Notes: generated by a model not told the origin, from the letters alone. Shown: positions 1 through 8,026, counted from the first letter of the stretch. The stretch: DNA of 51,203 bases from JAYGED01 sp046582565 (GCA_046582565.1 JAYGED010000178.1:1-51203), one strand, 5' to 3'. Numbers and translations: made by a program.

Positions 1-183
1 GCCTATAGTCGCCCACACCTGTTTACCGCGAGGATCTCGGGTCACCGCGCAATATGACTTTGCTCCGGTCGGCGTGATGCGGACGTAGTGGCCTCGTAGT
101 TCAGGATCGGGAAGTGTGACGCGCTTGATCCCCGGTTTTAATTTCTTAATCTGTAGATCTGTGAGGGTTTGGCGTCGGGCCAT
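1..183 (-). CDS. Tyrosine-type integrase, N-terminal part (runs off the left edge)
   Basis: Reading leftward from the ATG at 183 gives 61 open residues, starting MARRQTLTDLQIKKLKPG and containing LPDPELRGHYVRITPTGAKS. This matches the arm-type DNA-binding domain (DUF4102-like) at the N-terminus of tRNA-targeting P4-type integrases; the catalytic domain would lie outside the window. The gene points away from the tRNA remnant at about 328-376, so the mobile element extends to the left. The start is supported by the conserved opening residues; no strong ribosome binding site is visible. The family call is inferred from this short stretch. Confidence 0.75.
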   Translation of the reverse strand, partial: MARRQTLTDLQIKKLKPGIKRVTLPDPELRGHYVRITPTGAKSYCAVTRDPRGKQVWATIG

Positions 184-191
184 TTTATTAC

Positions 192-213
192 CAGGCTATC
201 ATCAGGCTAACAT
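192..213. repeat. Tandem 11-bp near repeat, possible integrase arm sites
   Basis: CAGGCTATCAT is followed directly by CAGGCTAACAT, one mismatch apart. The pair sits 9 bases upstream of the integrase start and about 110 bases from the tRNA remnant. Tyrosine integrases of this class bind short direct repeats flanking the crossover site, so an arm-type role is plausible. That role is inference from position only. Confidence 0.35.
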
Positions 214-327
214 CATTGCCGCATAACATCGTGAAACACTGAGTTTCATAACCCAACAAATAAGCTTCTAAACAAGGTAATTCAAGAGTACAGTTGGTCT
301 ATGTTAGCCAGAGTAGTGTGATGCTTT

Positions 328-376
328 CAGACTACGAATCTGGGGGTCGGGAGTTCGAATCTCTCCGGGCGCGCCA
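328..376 (+). tRNA. 3' remnant of tRNA-Arg(ACG), attachment site half
   Basis: The sequence has an anticodon arm with loop CTACGAA (anticodon ACG, arginine), a variable region, a T arm with loop TTCGAAT and stem GGGAG/CTCTC, the acceptor strand CGGGCGC, discriminator G and an encoded CCA ending at 376. The 5' acceptor strand needed for pairing (GCGCCCG) is missing: the bases about 76 positions upstream of the CCA do not pair. It is therefore a tRNA 3' fragment, not a working gene. With an integrase starting next to it, the simplest reading is the att duplicate left at the far end of an element inserted into a tRNA-Arg gene. The intact copy should lie beyond the left edge. Confidence 0.75.
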
Positions 377-385
377 CTCTCCTTC

Positions 386-412
386 GTTTGCGGCGTTTGC
401 GGCGTTTGCGGC
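386..412. repeat. Three tandem copies of a 9-bp unit
   Basis: GTTTGCGGC occurs three times in a row immediately downstream of the tRNA remnant. No function is evident; it looks like local slippage. Confidence 0.6.
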
Positions 413-547
413 CCTCTTCATTCATGACAGGCGCGTTCTCATGTCATCAAATCCTGAATATGAGACGTTCGGCGATCACCAAGGAGAAGGGCCTGGGCGC
501 CGTCTTGCGGTGGCGCGAAAGCCAGTTCGCGGATTAACCCAGCCGCA

Positions 548-1504
548 ATGACCAAAAAAACCACCTTCGGCACATCCGCATACGGCGGCGCGGGCTGGTC
601 CCCACGGACGCGGCCTCTCGGTGAGGAGATCGGCGATCTGTGGACCGCTTGCGGCGTCGATAGCGAATGGGCGCCCCTGCGCGGCATTCTGCTGCACCGC
701 CCGGGAGATGAACTCGCCGCCTCGGCCAAGGACGCCGATGCGGTCCAGATGCTCGATGCGGTCGATGTGGCGGCCGCCCAGGCCGAGCATGACGCGATGG
801 CCGACGCCTTCCACGCCCATGGCGTTGTGGTGCACTACGTCGAGCCCGAGGGTGGCGTCACGCCCAATCAGATGTTCTGTGCCGATCAGATGTTCATGAC
901 GCCCGAGGGCTTGATCCTGGCGCGGCCGGCCTCGACCGTTCGCGCCGGTGAAGAACGCCACGTCGCGCGCCGCGTCGCCGCCCTCGGCATGCCCATCCTC
1001 AAAGGCCTGAGCGGTATCGCCGTCTTCGAGGGCGCCGACGCCATGTGGCTGGATAGCGAGACCGTCATCATCGGCCACGGCATGCGCACCAACCTCGAGG
1101 CCATCGATCAGGTGGCAACCGCCCTCGATGAGATCGGCGTTGATACCCTGGCCGTCGATATGCCCTACGGCACCATGCATCTCATGGGCATGCTGCGCTT
1201 TGCCGACCGGGACCTTGCCATTGCCTGGCCCCGGCGCACGCCCCATGCGGCGGTGTTGGCGCTGCGTGAGCACGGCTATGCGGTCGCCTTCCTGCCCGCG
1301 ACCGATGACGACACAATGAACCGGGCGATGAATTTCGTCACCCTGGGCCCGCGCAAGATCCTGATGAATGCGGGCTACGGCGAAATCCAGAGTTTCTTCG
1401 AGGGCCTCGGCATCGAATGCGTCACCGTGCAAGCGCGCGAATTGATCAAGGCCGCCGGCGGCTTCGGCTGCCTCGCCGGGGTGCTGCACCGGGATCCGGG
1501 CTAG
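548..1504 (+). CDS. Amidinotransferase/dimethylargininase-fold enzyme
   Basis: The 318-residue protein belongs to the guanidino-group modifying superfamily (arginine deiminase, dimethylarginine hydrolase, amidinotransferase). Visible motifs are FCADQMFM near 110, FEGADAMWL (E161, D164), the catalytic histidine in MHLMGMLRF (H211) and a C-terminal cysteine in GGFGCLAG (C308). These match the Cys-His-Glu/Asp machinery that attacks a guanidinium carbon. Such enzymes release citrulline from arginine or methylated arginines, or transfer amidino groups; substrate cannot be assigned here. It is a single gene just inside the element boundary, convergent with the minus-strand operon that ends at 1555. 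No clear ribosome site precedes the start; this is the first in-frame ATG that retains the whole domain. Confidence 0.72.
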   Translation: MTKKTTFGTSAYGGAGWSPRTRPLGEEIGDLWTACGVDSEWAPLRGILLHRPGDELAASAKDADAVQMLDAVDVAAAQAEHDAMADAFHAHGVVVHYVEPEGGVTPNQMFCADQMFMTPEGLILARPASTVRAGEERHVARRVAALGMPILKGLSGIAVFEGADAMWLDSETVIIGHGMRTNLEAIDQVATALDEIGVDTLAVDMPYGTMHLMGMLRFADRDLAIAWPRRTPHAAVLALREHGYAVAFLPATDDDTMNRAMNFVTLGPRKILMNAGYGEIQSFFEGLGIECVTVQARELIKAAGGFGCLAGVLHRDPG

Positions 1505-1554
1505 CCAAAGCGCATTTAGAGCAGGACGGCGGCCTATGAGGCAGCCTGCCGGAC

Positions 1555-2898
1555 TTAATCAGGCCCGAACGCCGCCTCCATGTCGCGGCGGAAGGCGGCG
1601 GTGGGGTCGGTCTCATCGATGGATACATGAGCCCAGGTCAGGACTTCCCCTTCGGCGACGGCCGCCTTGAGGGCGACGCCGTGGGCGAGGCCCAGGGGCA
1701 GGGCGCCGGCGGCCAGGGATTGGGCGGCGCTGGTAAGCTTTCCCCAGACCGTATAGCCGCCTTCGCCGTCGAGCACTTCGCCCGCCGACAGGTCGCGCTT
1801 GGCGACGGCGATCACATCGGCGTTGAAGTCGCGCGATACTCCGGTCGGTTCGCCGCGCAGCGCCGCTGAAGCAACGCTCATGCCGAGTTCCAGGCCGATC
1901 AGGTGATAGGGCTTCCACATGGCCGCATAGCGCCCCGAACTGTCGGTCGAAAGTCCATATTCGGCGAAGCAGCGGCGGACATACTCATCGGGTGCGGCGA
2001 AGGTGACATAAACCCCCCAGCGCAGGTCGCGCGCTACCGCTGCGCCGTCGCGCTGTTCGCAGGAGACCACTTCGACGGTTCCCGACGTCTCGAGCAGGCC
2101 GCCGTCGCTTCGCGGTTTGAGCCGGTCCGCCAGCTGATCGACGCCGACGGGCGGAAAGCCGAGGCCGTCTTTGGGCGGCGCCAGCCCGCAGGCGTTCGCC
2201 ACCGCCGCCATCTCGATGGCCGACTTGCTGCCGTCGAGGAAAGAATTGAACATCTGCGGGTTGAGGCCCCCGGCGGCGGCGTCCTCGGGTGACATCCCGT
2301 AATGACCCCATATGGTGTCCGGCGTCGAGGCGTGATAATGGGTCCGGTATTTGGTGCCCTTGCCGGCGCAAACCACTTTAAAGCCGGTGGCCCGCGCCCA
2401 ATCGACCAGCTCCGAGATCAATGCCGGCTGATCGCCGTAGGCCAGGGAATAGACCACTCCGGCGGCCGCTGCGCGCCGCGCGATCAGCGGGCCTGCGAGG
2501 GCGTCGGCCTCGACGGTTACCATCACCACATGGCGGCCCTTGGCGATGGCGGCAAGGGCGTGCCTGGTCCCGGCGGCGGGGCTTCCCGTCGCCTCGATCA
2601 CCACATCGAGGCCGTCGGCGGCGATCAGCTCCGAGGCGTCATCGGTTATGTGACATCCAGAGCTACTATAGGCGGCGTCGAAACCGGTTGCCTCATGGGC
2701 CTCATCGGGCCAGCCGACACGCGCGCATGTTTGATGCGCCCGGTCCACATCGAGATCGGCGATCGCCATGACATGGAGGCCGGGGGTGCGCCGCGCCTGC
2801 GCCAAAAACATGGCGCCGAATTTACCGGCGCCGATCAAGCCGACGCGGATCGGATTGCCCGCCGTCTGCCTGGCTAAAAGCTGGGAATGAAGGTTCAT
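1555..2898 (-). CDS. SAF-domain NAD(P)-dependent oxidoreductase (COG4091-like)
   Basis: This 447-residue protein opens with a Rossmann fingerprint, GLIGAGKFGAMF (about 20-31), and is homoserine-dehydrogenase-like in its first two thirds. A SAF domain follows at about 345-430, with AVAKRDLSAGEVLDGEGG and later PLGLAHG. Characterised relatives act on sugar acids or related hydroxyacids (for example apionate oxidoisomerase); the real substrate here is unknown. The ATG overlaps the stop of the PaiB-like gene by 4 bases, indicating translational coupling. Both genes lie close behind sdhB, so they may share its transcript. The family assignment is fairly firm; the function is not. Confidence 0.7.
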   Translation of the reverse strand: MNLHSQLLARQTAGNPIRVGLIGAGKFGAMFLAQARRTPGLHVMAIADLDVDRAHQTCARVGWPDEAHEATGFDAAYSSSGCHITDDASELIAADGLDVVIEATGSPAAGTRHALAAIAKGRHVVMVTVEADALAGPLIARRAAAAGVVYSLAYGDQPALISELVDWARATGFKVVCAGKGTKYRTHYHASTPDTIWGHYGMSPEDAAAGGLNPQMFNSFLDGSKSAIEMAAVANACGLAPPKDGLGFPPVGVDQLADRLKPRSDGGLLETSGTVEVVSCEQRDGAAVARDLRWGVYVTFAAPDEYVRRCFAEYGLSTDSSGRYAAMWKPYHLIGLELGMSVASAALRGEPTGVSRDFNADVIAVAKRDLSAGEVLDGEGGYTVWGKLTSAAQSLAAGALPLGLAHGVALKAAVAEGEVLTWAHVSIDETDPTAAFRRDMEAAFGPD

Positions 2899-3527
2899 GA
2901 TTCCCCATTATCAACATCTTCCATCAGCCGCACAAGCTCCATAGCCAGGGGGTCGCCACTGACGCGTAAGCCGGCGGCGGCGCCGCGCCTATCGGCATCG
3001 GGCTTGTTCTGGCCGAGCTTGTATTTGCCTTCCAGGCGACTGATGGGAATTTCGAAGGCGACAATGCCGCGCATCTGGGTATCGCGGAATTCGGTTGCCA
3101 GACTGTCGAGGCTCCAAGGCGTGGGTCTGGCGCTTTCATTCTGTGCGACCAGCCGTTCCAGCACGGCCAGCACCGCGCCGTGATCCTCGATAATTCGCGG
3201 CGCGCCATAGGCATGGACGGCGGCGTAATTCCAGGTCGGTACGGCCTGTTGCGAGGCATACCAGGACGGTGAGATATAGCCGTGCGGCCCCTGGAAGATA
3301 GCCAGGGCCTCCGCGTCTTCGGTGAACCCCCGCCACTGCGGGTTGTTGCGCGCCATATGGCCGATCAGGGAACCGAATTCCCCGGCCTCCCGATCGACCA
3401 GCAGCGGCAGGTGACTGGCAACCGGGGCACCGTCGACAACCGTGACCAGGCTGGCAAAGCCATAGTCCGCCATCAACCCCTGGAGTGTGGGTGCGTGATC
3501 TTCGGCAAAGTGCCGTGGAATATACAT
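2895..3527 (-). CDS. PaiB-type FMN-binding protein
   Basis: The 210-residue protein matches the PaiB/FMN-binding split-barrel family in length and pattern: MYIPRHF at the start, SHLPLLVD, GHMARNNPQW, the YISPSWY and VPTWNY signatures, and a late KYKLGQNK. PaiB of Bacillus subtilis is described as a negative regulator of sporulation and protease genes, but the fold resembles pyridoxamine oxidase-like flavin proteins and the molecular role in proteobacteria is not settled. It starts 19 bases after sdhB ends and overlaps the next gene by 4 bases. Confidence 0.85.
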   Translation of the reverse strand: MYIPRHFAEDHAPTLQGLMADYGFASLVTVVDGAPVASHLPLLVDREAGEFGSLIGHMARNNPQWRGFTEDAEALAIFQGPHGYISPSWYASQQAVPTWNYAAVHAYGAPRIIEDHGAVLAVLERLVAQNESARPTPWSLDSLATEFRDTQMRGIVAFEIPISRLEGKYKLGQNKPDADRRGAAAGLRVSGDPLAMELVRLMEDVDNGES

Positions 3528-3546
3528 CGCCGCATACAGAGCAGGA

Positions 3547-4329
3547 TTAGAGGCGGCGTTCGACCAGCATTTGCTTGATCCCGGCGATGGCCTTGGCGGG
3601 ATTGAGGCCCTTGGGGCAGGTCCGGGTGCAATTCATGATCGTGTGGCAGCGATAGAGCCGGAACGGATCCTCGAGATCATCGAGGCGCTCGCCGGTGTTC
3701 TCGTCGCGGCTATCAACCAGCCAGCGATAGGCCTGCAGGAGAATGGCCGGGCCGAGATAGCGCTCGCTGTTCCACCAATAGCTCGGGCAGCTTGTCGAGC
3801 AGCAGGCGCAGAGGATGCATTCATAGAGCCCGTCGATCTTTTCGCGCTCACGCATCGACTGCGGCCGCTCGCGGTCCGACGGCGGCGGCGTTTCGCTCTG
3901 AATCCACGGCTTGATCGAGGCATATTGGGCGTAGAAATTGGTCATATCGGCGACCAGGTCCTTGACCACCATCATATGGGGCAGGGGGTAGACCTTGACG
4001 TCGCCCTTGCAGTCTTCGATGGATTTGATGCAGGCGAGGGTGTTGGTACCATCGATATTCATGGCGCAGCTGCCGCAAATCCCCTCGCGGCAGGAGCGCC
4101 TGAAGGTCAGCGTGGCGTCGTTGTCGCTTTTGATCTTGATCAGCGCGTCGAGCACCATGGGGCCGCAATCGTCGATATCCACATCATAGCTATCGACGCG
4201 GGGGTTCTCGCCGGATTCGGGTTCCCAGCGATAGACCTTGAAGGTCTTGACGTTGGTGGCGCCCGCCGGGGCCGGATGGTGTTTGCCGGGACCGATCTTC
4301 GAATTGGCGGGTAGCATGAATTCGACCAT
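3547..4329 (-). CDS. sdhB: Succinate dehydrogenase iron-sulfur subunit
   Basis: This subunit carries electrons from the flavoprotein to the membrane anchor and quinone in complex II. Cysteines for the [2Fe-2S] centre are in CREGICGSC plus a later Cys (C80, C85, C88, C100). The [4Fe-4S] motif is CILCACCSTSCP (C171, C174, C177, C181), and the third cluster is represented by CHTIMNCTRTCPKGLNP. The product is 260 residues, normal for the family. The start at MVEFMLPANS was preferred over a longer frame because a strong GGAGGAG ribosome site lies just before it and the extension is not conserved-looking. It is the last gene of sdhCDAB, 16 bases after sdhA. Confidence 0.97.
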   Translation of the reverse strand: MVEFMLPANSKIGPGKHHPAPAGATNVKTFKVYRWEPESGENPRVDSYDVDIDDCGPMVLDALIKIKSDNDATLTFRRSCREGICGSCAMNIDGTNTLACIKSIEDCKGDVKVYPLPHMMVVKDLVADMTNFYAQYASIKPWIQSETPPPSDRERPQSMREREKIDGLYECILCACCSTSCPSYWWNSERYLGPAILLQAYRWLVDSRDENTGERLDDLEDPFRLYRCHTIMNCTRTCPKGLNPAKAIAGIKQMLVERRL

Positions 4330-4345
4330 GTCTCCTCCTCGGAGC

Positions 4346-6136
4346 CTAGTAGACGCGGGCTTTGGGCGGCACCACCTCGACCTCATCGGTCAGGGTGTAC
4401 ATATGAACCGGGCGATAATCGATGGTCACCTCGCCGGCATCGCTGAGCCAGGTGACGGTGTGCTTCATCCAGTTTTCGTCATCGCGGTCGGGGAAATCCT
4501 CGCGGGCGTGACCGCCACGGCTTTCCTCGCGGTTATGGGCCGACTTGACCGTGACCAGGGATTGCTGCAACAGATTCTTCAGCTCCCAGGTCTCGACCAG
4601 ATCGGAATTCCACACCAGAGAGCGATCGGAGACGCCGACATCGGCAAAGGACTTCCACACCTCGTCGATCTTGGCGACCCCCTCGGCGAGGATATCGCCG
4701 GTGCGGAACACCGCGCAGTTGGTCTGCATGGCCGCTTGAAGATTGTTGCGGATCTCAGCCGTCGGTGAGCTGCCGTCCGCGTGGCGCAGCGTATCGAAAT
4801 CATCGAGAGTTTTCGCAAGCGCGTGATTGCCGATGGTCTTATGCAGGTCGTCGGGTTTGATCACTTCGGCGGCGCGGATCGCTGCGGCCCGGCCGAACAC
4901 GACGATATCGAGCAGGGAATTCGAGCCCAGGCGGTTGGCGCCGTGGACCGAGACGCAGGCGCCCTCGCCGATCGCCATCAGGCCGGGGACGATGCTGTCG
5001 GGATCGCCGTCTTTCACGGTCACCACCTCGCCCCAAAGATTGGTCGGGATGCCGCCCATGTTGTAATGCACCGTCGGGATCACCGGGATCGGCTCCTTGG
5101 TGACATCGACGCCGGCAAAAATCTGCGCCGATTCCGAGATGCCCGGCAGGCGCTCCTCCAAAAGATCAGCGCCGAGATGTTCGAGATGGAGATAGATATG
5201 GTCCTGGTCCGGGCCGACGCCACGGCCTTCTCTGATCTCGATAGTCATGGCGCGGCTGACCACGTCGCGCGACGCCAGATCCTTGGCCGACGGCGCGTAG
5301 CGTTCCATGAACCGCTCGCCCTCCGAATTACTCAAATAGCCGCCCTCGCCGCGCGAGCCCTCGGTGATCAGGCAGCCCGAGCCGTAGATGCCGGTGGGAT
5401 GGAACTGGATGAACTCCATATCCTGATTGGGCAGGCCGGCGCGCAGGGCCATGGCGTTGCCGTCGCCGGTGCAGGTATGGGCCGAGGTGCAGGAGAAGAA
5501 GGCGCGCCCGTAGCCGCCGGTGGCCAGCACTACCGTATGGGCGCGGAAGCTGTGCAGGGTGCCGTCGTCCAGGTTCCAGGCGGTGACGCCCCTGCAGACG
5601 CCCTCGTCGTCCATGATCAGATCGAGGGCGAAATACTCGACAAAGAACTCGGCGTTATGCTTCAGCGATTGCTGATACAGGGTATGCAGGATGGCGTGGC
5701 CGGTGCGGTCGGCGGCGGCGCAGGTGCGCATGGCCTGGCCCTTGCCGAAATGGGTGCTCATGCCGCCGAAGGCGCGCTGATAGATCGAGCCGTCCTCGTT
5801 GCGCGAGAAGGGCACGCCATAATGCTCAAGCTCGATCACCGCAGGCGACGCCTCGCGGCACATATATTCGATGGCATCCTGATCGCCGAGCCAGTCCGAG
5901 CCCTTGATGGTGTCGTACATGTGCCAGCGCCAGTCGTCCTCGCCGTTGTTGCCGAGCGAGGCGCTCATACCGCCTTGGGCGGCGACCGTGTGGCTACGGG
6001 TCGGGAAGACCTTGGTGAGGCAGGCGGTCTTGAGGCCCTTCTCGGCCATGCCAAAGGTAGCGCGCAGGCCCGCGCCGCCGGCGCCGACAACCACCACATC
6101 GTAGAAATGTTCGACAATTGGATAGGCTTCCGACAT
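4346..6136 (-). CDS. sdhA: Succinate dehydrogenase flavoprotein subunit
   Basis: This is the catalytic subunit oxidising succinate to fumarate on the inner face of the cytoplasmic membrane. The 596-residue product shows the FAD-binding start DVVVVGAGGAGLRA and the covalent-FAD histidine motif RSHTVAAQGG. Substrate-site residues lie in HPTGIYGSGCLITEG and SRGEGG, and the C-terminal arginine motif is GANRLGSNSLLDIVVFGR. The start at MSEAYPIVEH was chosen because the longer frame overlaps sdhD, whose stop lies 4 bases upstream. It is the third gene of sdhCDAB. Confidence 0.97.
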   Translation of the reverse strand: MSEAYPIVEHFYDVVVVGAGGAGLRATFGMAEKGLKTACLTKVFPTRSHTVAAQGGMSASLGNNGEDDWRWHMYDTIKGSDWLGDQDAIEYMCREASPAVIELEHYGVPFSRNEDGSIYQRAFGGMSTHFGKGQAMRTCAAADRTGHAILHTLYQQSLKHNAEFFVEYFALDLIMDDEGVCRGVTAWNLDDGTLHSFRAHTVVLATGGYGRAFFSCTSAHTCTGDGNAMALRAGLPNQDMEFIQFHPTGIYGSGCLITEGSRGEGGYLSNSEGERFMERYAPSAKDLASRDVVSRAMTIEIREGRGVGPDQDHIYLHLEHLGADLLEERLPGISESAQIFAGVDVTKEPIPVIPTVHYNMGGIPTNLWGEVVTVKDGDPDSIVPGLMAIGEGACVSVHGANRLGSNSLLDIVVFGRAAAIRAAEVIKPDDLHKTIGNHALAKTLDDFDTLRHADGSSPTAEIRNNLQAAMQTNCAVFRTGDILAEGVAKIDEVWKSFADVGVSDRSLVWNSDLVETWELKNLLQQSLVTVKSAHNREESRGGHAREDFPDRDDENWMKHTVTWLSDAGEVTIDYRPVHMYTLTDEVEVVPPKARVY

Positions 6137-6140
6137 TGCC

Positions 6141-6521
6141 TTAACTCCCGAGCGCGAGTTTGAGCAGCGCGAAGACGCTGGCGGTGGCGAGGGCAACGGT
6201 CCCCAACGTCACGCAGAGCAGCAGCGCGATCTTGGCGCCTTCGTGGGAGATATAATCTTCGATCACCACCTGCATGCCGAGCTTCATGTGATAGAAGCCG
6301 GTGAGCAGGAACAGCAGCATCACCGTGGCGACCAGGGGGTTGCCCATCAGCGCCACGGCGCGGGCATGATCAGCGCCGAAGAAGACAAACATGATGATGA
6401 CGAACAGGAAGGTGAGCGGCACCAGGGCGATGGCGGTGAGCCTTTGGTGCCAGAAATGGCCGGTGCCTTCCTTGGCTGTACCCAGGCCGCGGACGCGCCC
6501 GAGAGGGGATTCTAAGCTCAT
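6141..6521 (-). CDS. sdhD: Succinate dehydrogenase membrane anchor subunit
   Basis: A 126-residue hydrophobic protein with three likely membrane helices (about 29-50, 60-80 and 97-120). It carries the family pattern GTGHFWHQRLTAIAL near the N-terminus and GFYHMKLGMQVVIEDY in the middle, where the histidine is the likely haem b ligand. It anchors SdhAB and helps form the quinone site with SdhC. The start MSLESPLGRV is preferred: a longer frame would run back into sdhC. It lies 11 bases after sdhC and 4 before sdhA. Confidence 0.93.
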   Translation of the reverse strand: MSLESPLGRVRGLGTAKEGTGHFWHQRLTAIALVPLTFLFVIIMFVFFGADHARAVALMGNPLVATVMLLFLLTGFYHMKLGMQVVIEDYISHEGAKIALLLCVTLGTVALATASVFALLKLALGS

Positions 6522-6532
6522 GATAATCTCCC

Positions 6533-6916
6533 CTACAGGCTCAAGCCGATGAACCAGGCGATGAAGGTCAGCACCACCGACGCACAAAGCATCACCCAGC
6601 CCGAGCGGTAGACGTCTTCGATCTCGAGCATCCAGCCGGCATCCCAAAACAGGTGCCGCACCCCGTTGCATAGGTGATAGAACAGGCATACCGAAAAGCC
6701 GAACAACACCAATTGGCCGAACCAGGAGCCGTAGAATTCCCGCGTCGCCTCATAGGGCCCGGGGCCCGAGGCGGCGGCGACCAGCCACCAGGTGATGAAC
6801 AGGGTTCCCACCGCCAGACCGACGCCGGTGCCCCGGTGAATGATCGACAGAACGGATGTGAGCTGAGGTTTGTAGACCTGCAAGTGAGGCGACATGGGTC
6901 GCTTATGTTGGGTCAT
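6533..6916 (-). CDS. sdhC: Succinate dehydrogenase cytochrome b556 subunit
   Basis: A 127-residue membrane protein with RPMSPHLQVYKP at the N-terminus, the quinone-site pattern SIIHRGTGVGL and the haem-ligand region FYHLCNGVRHLFWD. Three membrane helices are apparent. The ATG at 6916 is preceded by GGGAG at good spacing; the ORF's earlier ATG gives six unconserved residues. It is the first gene of sdhCDAB, with a good housekeeping promoter just upstream. Confidence 0.95.
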   Translation of the reverse strand: MTQHKRPMSPHLQVYKPQLTSVLSIIHRGTGVGLAVGTLFITWWLVAAASGPGPYEATREFYGSWFGQLVLFGFSVCLFYHLCNGVRHLFWDAGWMLEIEDVYRSGWVMLCASVVLTFIAWFIGLSL

Positions 6917-6967
6917 TGATGTTCTCCCAACCAAAATTATTGCGCCCCGGGCGGCGCCTTTGAAACG

Positions 6968-6995
6968 ATATTAACCCCTTGTGACAGCAAGTCAA
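6968..6995 (-). promoter_or_regulatory. Sigma-70-like promoter for sdhCDAB
   Basis: On the minus strand TTGACT (6990-6995) and TAATAT (6968-6973) are separated by 16 bases, close to the housekeeping consensus. The -10 box lies about 50 bases upstream of the sdhC ATG, in an AT-richer intergenic stretch. Confidence 0.6.
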
Positions 6996-7002
6996 TCACG
7001 GC

Positions 7003-7475
7003 TTACACGCGGTGACGCCGGTGCCAGTCGCTCAAGGATTCCTCGGGGTATTCATCAAACTGTTCGTGGTCAGGGCCGGCTTCGGCTGCGACCCAGCCGG
7101 CCTTCGATGCGAGCATGATATGGACGGTTTCGGGCGGGGCGGGTAGCTCCGAATCGATAGCCGATGCGAAGGGATGGACCAGCTCGGGCCAACGCGGGTC
7201 ATAGACCCAGAGCGCCGAGCCGCAAGCCTTGCAAAATGCCGCTGCGCCTGCCGCATGCCGTCTTCGTTGGTTTCCGAGGCGACCCGATAGACCGAGAGAT
7301 TTTCCTCGCCCTCGATTCTGAGGCTGCCAGAATCGGCGCCGAGATTGATGGCGTAGCCGCCGCCGCCCGCGGTCTTGCGGCAGACCGAACAATAGCAGCG
7401 CATGTAGGGATAGGGCGCAGAGGAGTCGACGGAGAAACGCACCGCGCCGCAGTGACATGATCCTTCGAGTTTCAT
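7003..7475 (-). pseudogene. GFA/CENP-V family protein, single-base frameshift
   Basis: The start MKLEGSCHCGAVRF and MRCYCSVCRKTAGG are the zinc-binding opening of the GFA (glutathione-dependent formaldehyde-activating-like) family. The frame then breaks. From about 7236 downward another frame continues with FCKACGSALWVYDPRWPE, the expected third zinc motif, and a normal C-terminus ending at 7003. Adding one T to the TTTT run (AAAA at 7233-7236 on the plus strand) would restore a 157-residue protein reading HFCKACGS. The gene has a good GAGGGA ribosome site. It is either a recent pseudogene or a homopolymer sequencing error. The biochemical role of most family members is unproven. Confidence 0.8.
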
Positions 7476-7528
7476 TCAAGGTCCCTCATGGCAGATGACT
7501 CGCCAGGGCGCCACTCAAACGGCGGCAA
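7443..7528 (-). repeat. Duplicated block, copy 1: methyltransferase tail plus GFA start
   Basis: This block matches 8113-8198 at an offset of 670 bases. It holds a decayed copy of the methyltransferase C-terminus (ending ASHLP and stop at 7486), the spacer with its GAGGG ribosome site, and the GFA start codon region. The methyltransferase tail begins directly after the GNAT stop at 7529, so the body of that gene is missing here. Confidence 0.7.
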
Positions 7529-8026
7529 TCAAGGATTACGCCCAGCAATCTGCTTCTCGTAGAGCACATCGTAGGGGCGGTAGTCGCACTTCTCGTAGAC
7601 CGCGCGGGCGTTCGCGTTGCCCGCCATGACCCAGAGCATGACCCGGCTGAAGCCGCGACCGGCGAGATAGTCCTCTGCCGCATCCAGCAGGGCAGCACCC
7701 ACGCCCCGGCCGCGATGGTCGGCGGCGACGAAAACATTGGAGACATATCCATAAGGCCGGAATTTCTCTTGCAGATTTTTATCCTCGTCATCACCGTCAT
7801 GGCAGGAGACGAAACCGATGGCCTTGCCGGATAACACGGCCATCAACAAGGCTCCGTTATGGGCCGCCATCTTGCGCTCAATTTCGGCGAGAGCGCTCTC
7901 GGCCGCCTCGGCGCCGAGCCTAAGCTTAGGGTCCAACGCGCGCTCATAGTCCTGTATCGCGACGAGGAAACCCAGCAGCGTCGCGCGGTCGTCGGCACGG
8001 GCCGGCCTGATTTCGATGTCTCTCAT
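7529..8026 (-). CDS. GNAT-family N-acetyltransferase
   Basis: The 165-residue protein is a single GNAT domain. It begins IEIRPARADDRATLLGFL, has the acetyl-CoA binding pattern VFVAADHRGRGVGAALLD (motif A, R/QxxGxG/A) and ends with NANARAVYEKCDYRPYD (motif B). The substrate cannot be told. Its ATG overlaps the stop of the chimeric ORF at 8023-8145 by 4 bases. It occupies the position that the methyltransferase holds in the neighbouring duplicate unit, so it seems to have replaced most of a duplicated copy of that gene. Confidence 0.85.
   Translation of the reverse strand: MRDIEIRPARADDRATLLGFLVAIQDYERALDPKLRLGAEAAESALAEIERKMAAHNGALLMAVLSGKAIGFVSCHDGDDEDKNLQEKFRPYGYVSNVFVAADHRGRGVGAALLDAAEDYLAGRGFSRVMLWVMAGNANARAVYEKCDYRPYDVLYEKQIAGRNP

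Larger units (their letters stand above)
184..547. other. Gene-free element/chromosome junction
   Basis: This stretch lies between the integrase start and the amidinotransferase gene. Positions 184-300 are markedly richer in A+T than the rest of the window, as expected for the attachment and arm region of a mobile element. It holds two tandem 11-base near repeats (192-213), the tRNA-Arg 3' remnant (about 328-376) and a 9-base tandem repeat (386-412). I see no convincing protein gene in it; the open frames across 294-551 overlap the tRNA remnant and look like shadows. Confidence 0.6.

Noticed and set aside
294..551. 85-residue ORF over the tRNA remnant
   Set aside because: It runs through the tRNA 3' sequence and a 9-base tandem repeat, lacks a ribosome site and has no family pattern.
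1505..1554. Terminator between the convergent amidinotransferase and SAF-oxidoreductase genes
   Set aside because: Only a weak GCAGG/CCTGC pairing is visible and no T run; too weak to list.
4781..6163. 460-residue antisense ORF opposite sdhA
   Set aside because: Shadow of the conserved sdhA frame; Gly/Ala/His-rich composition with no motif.
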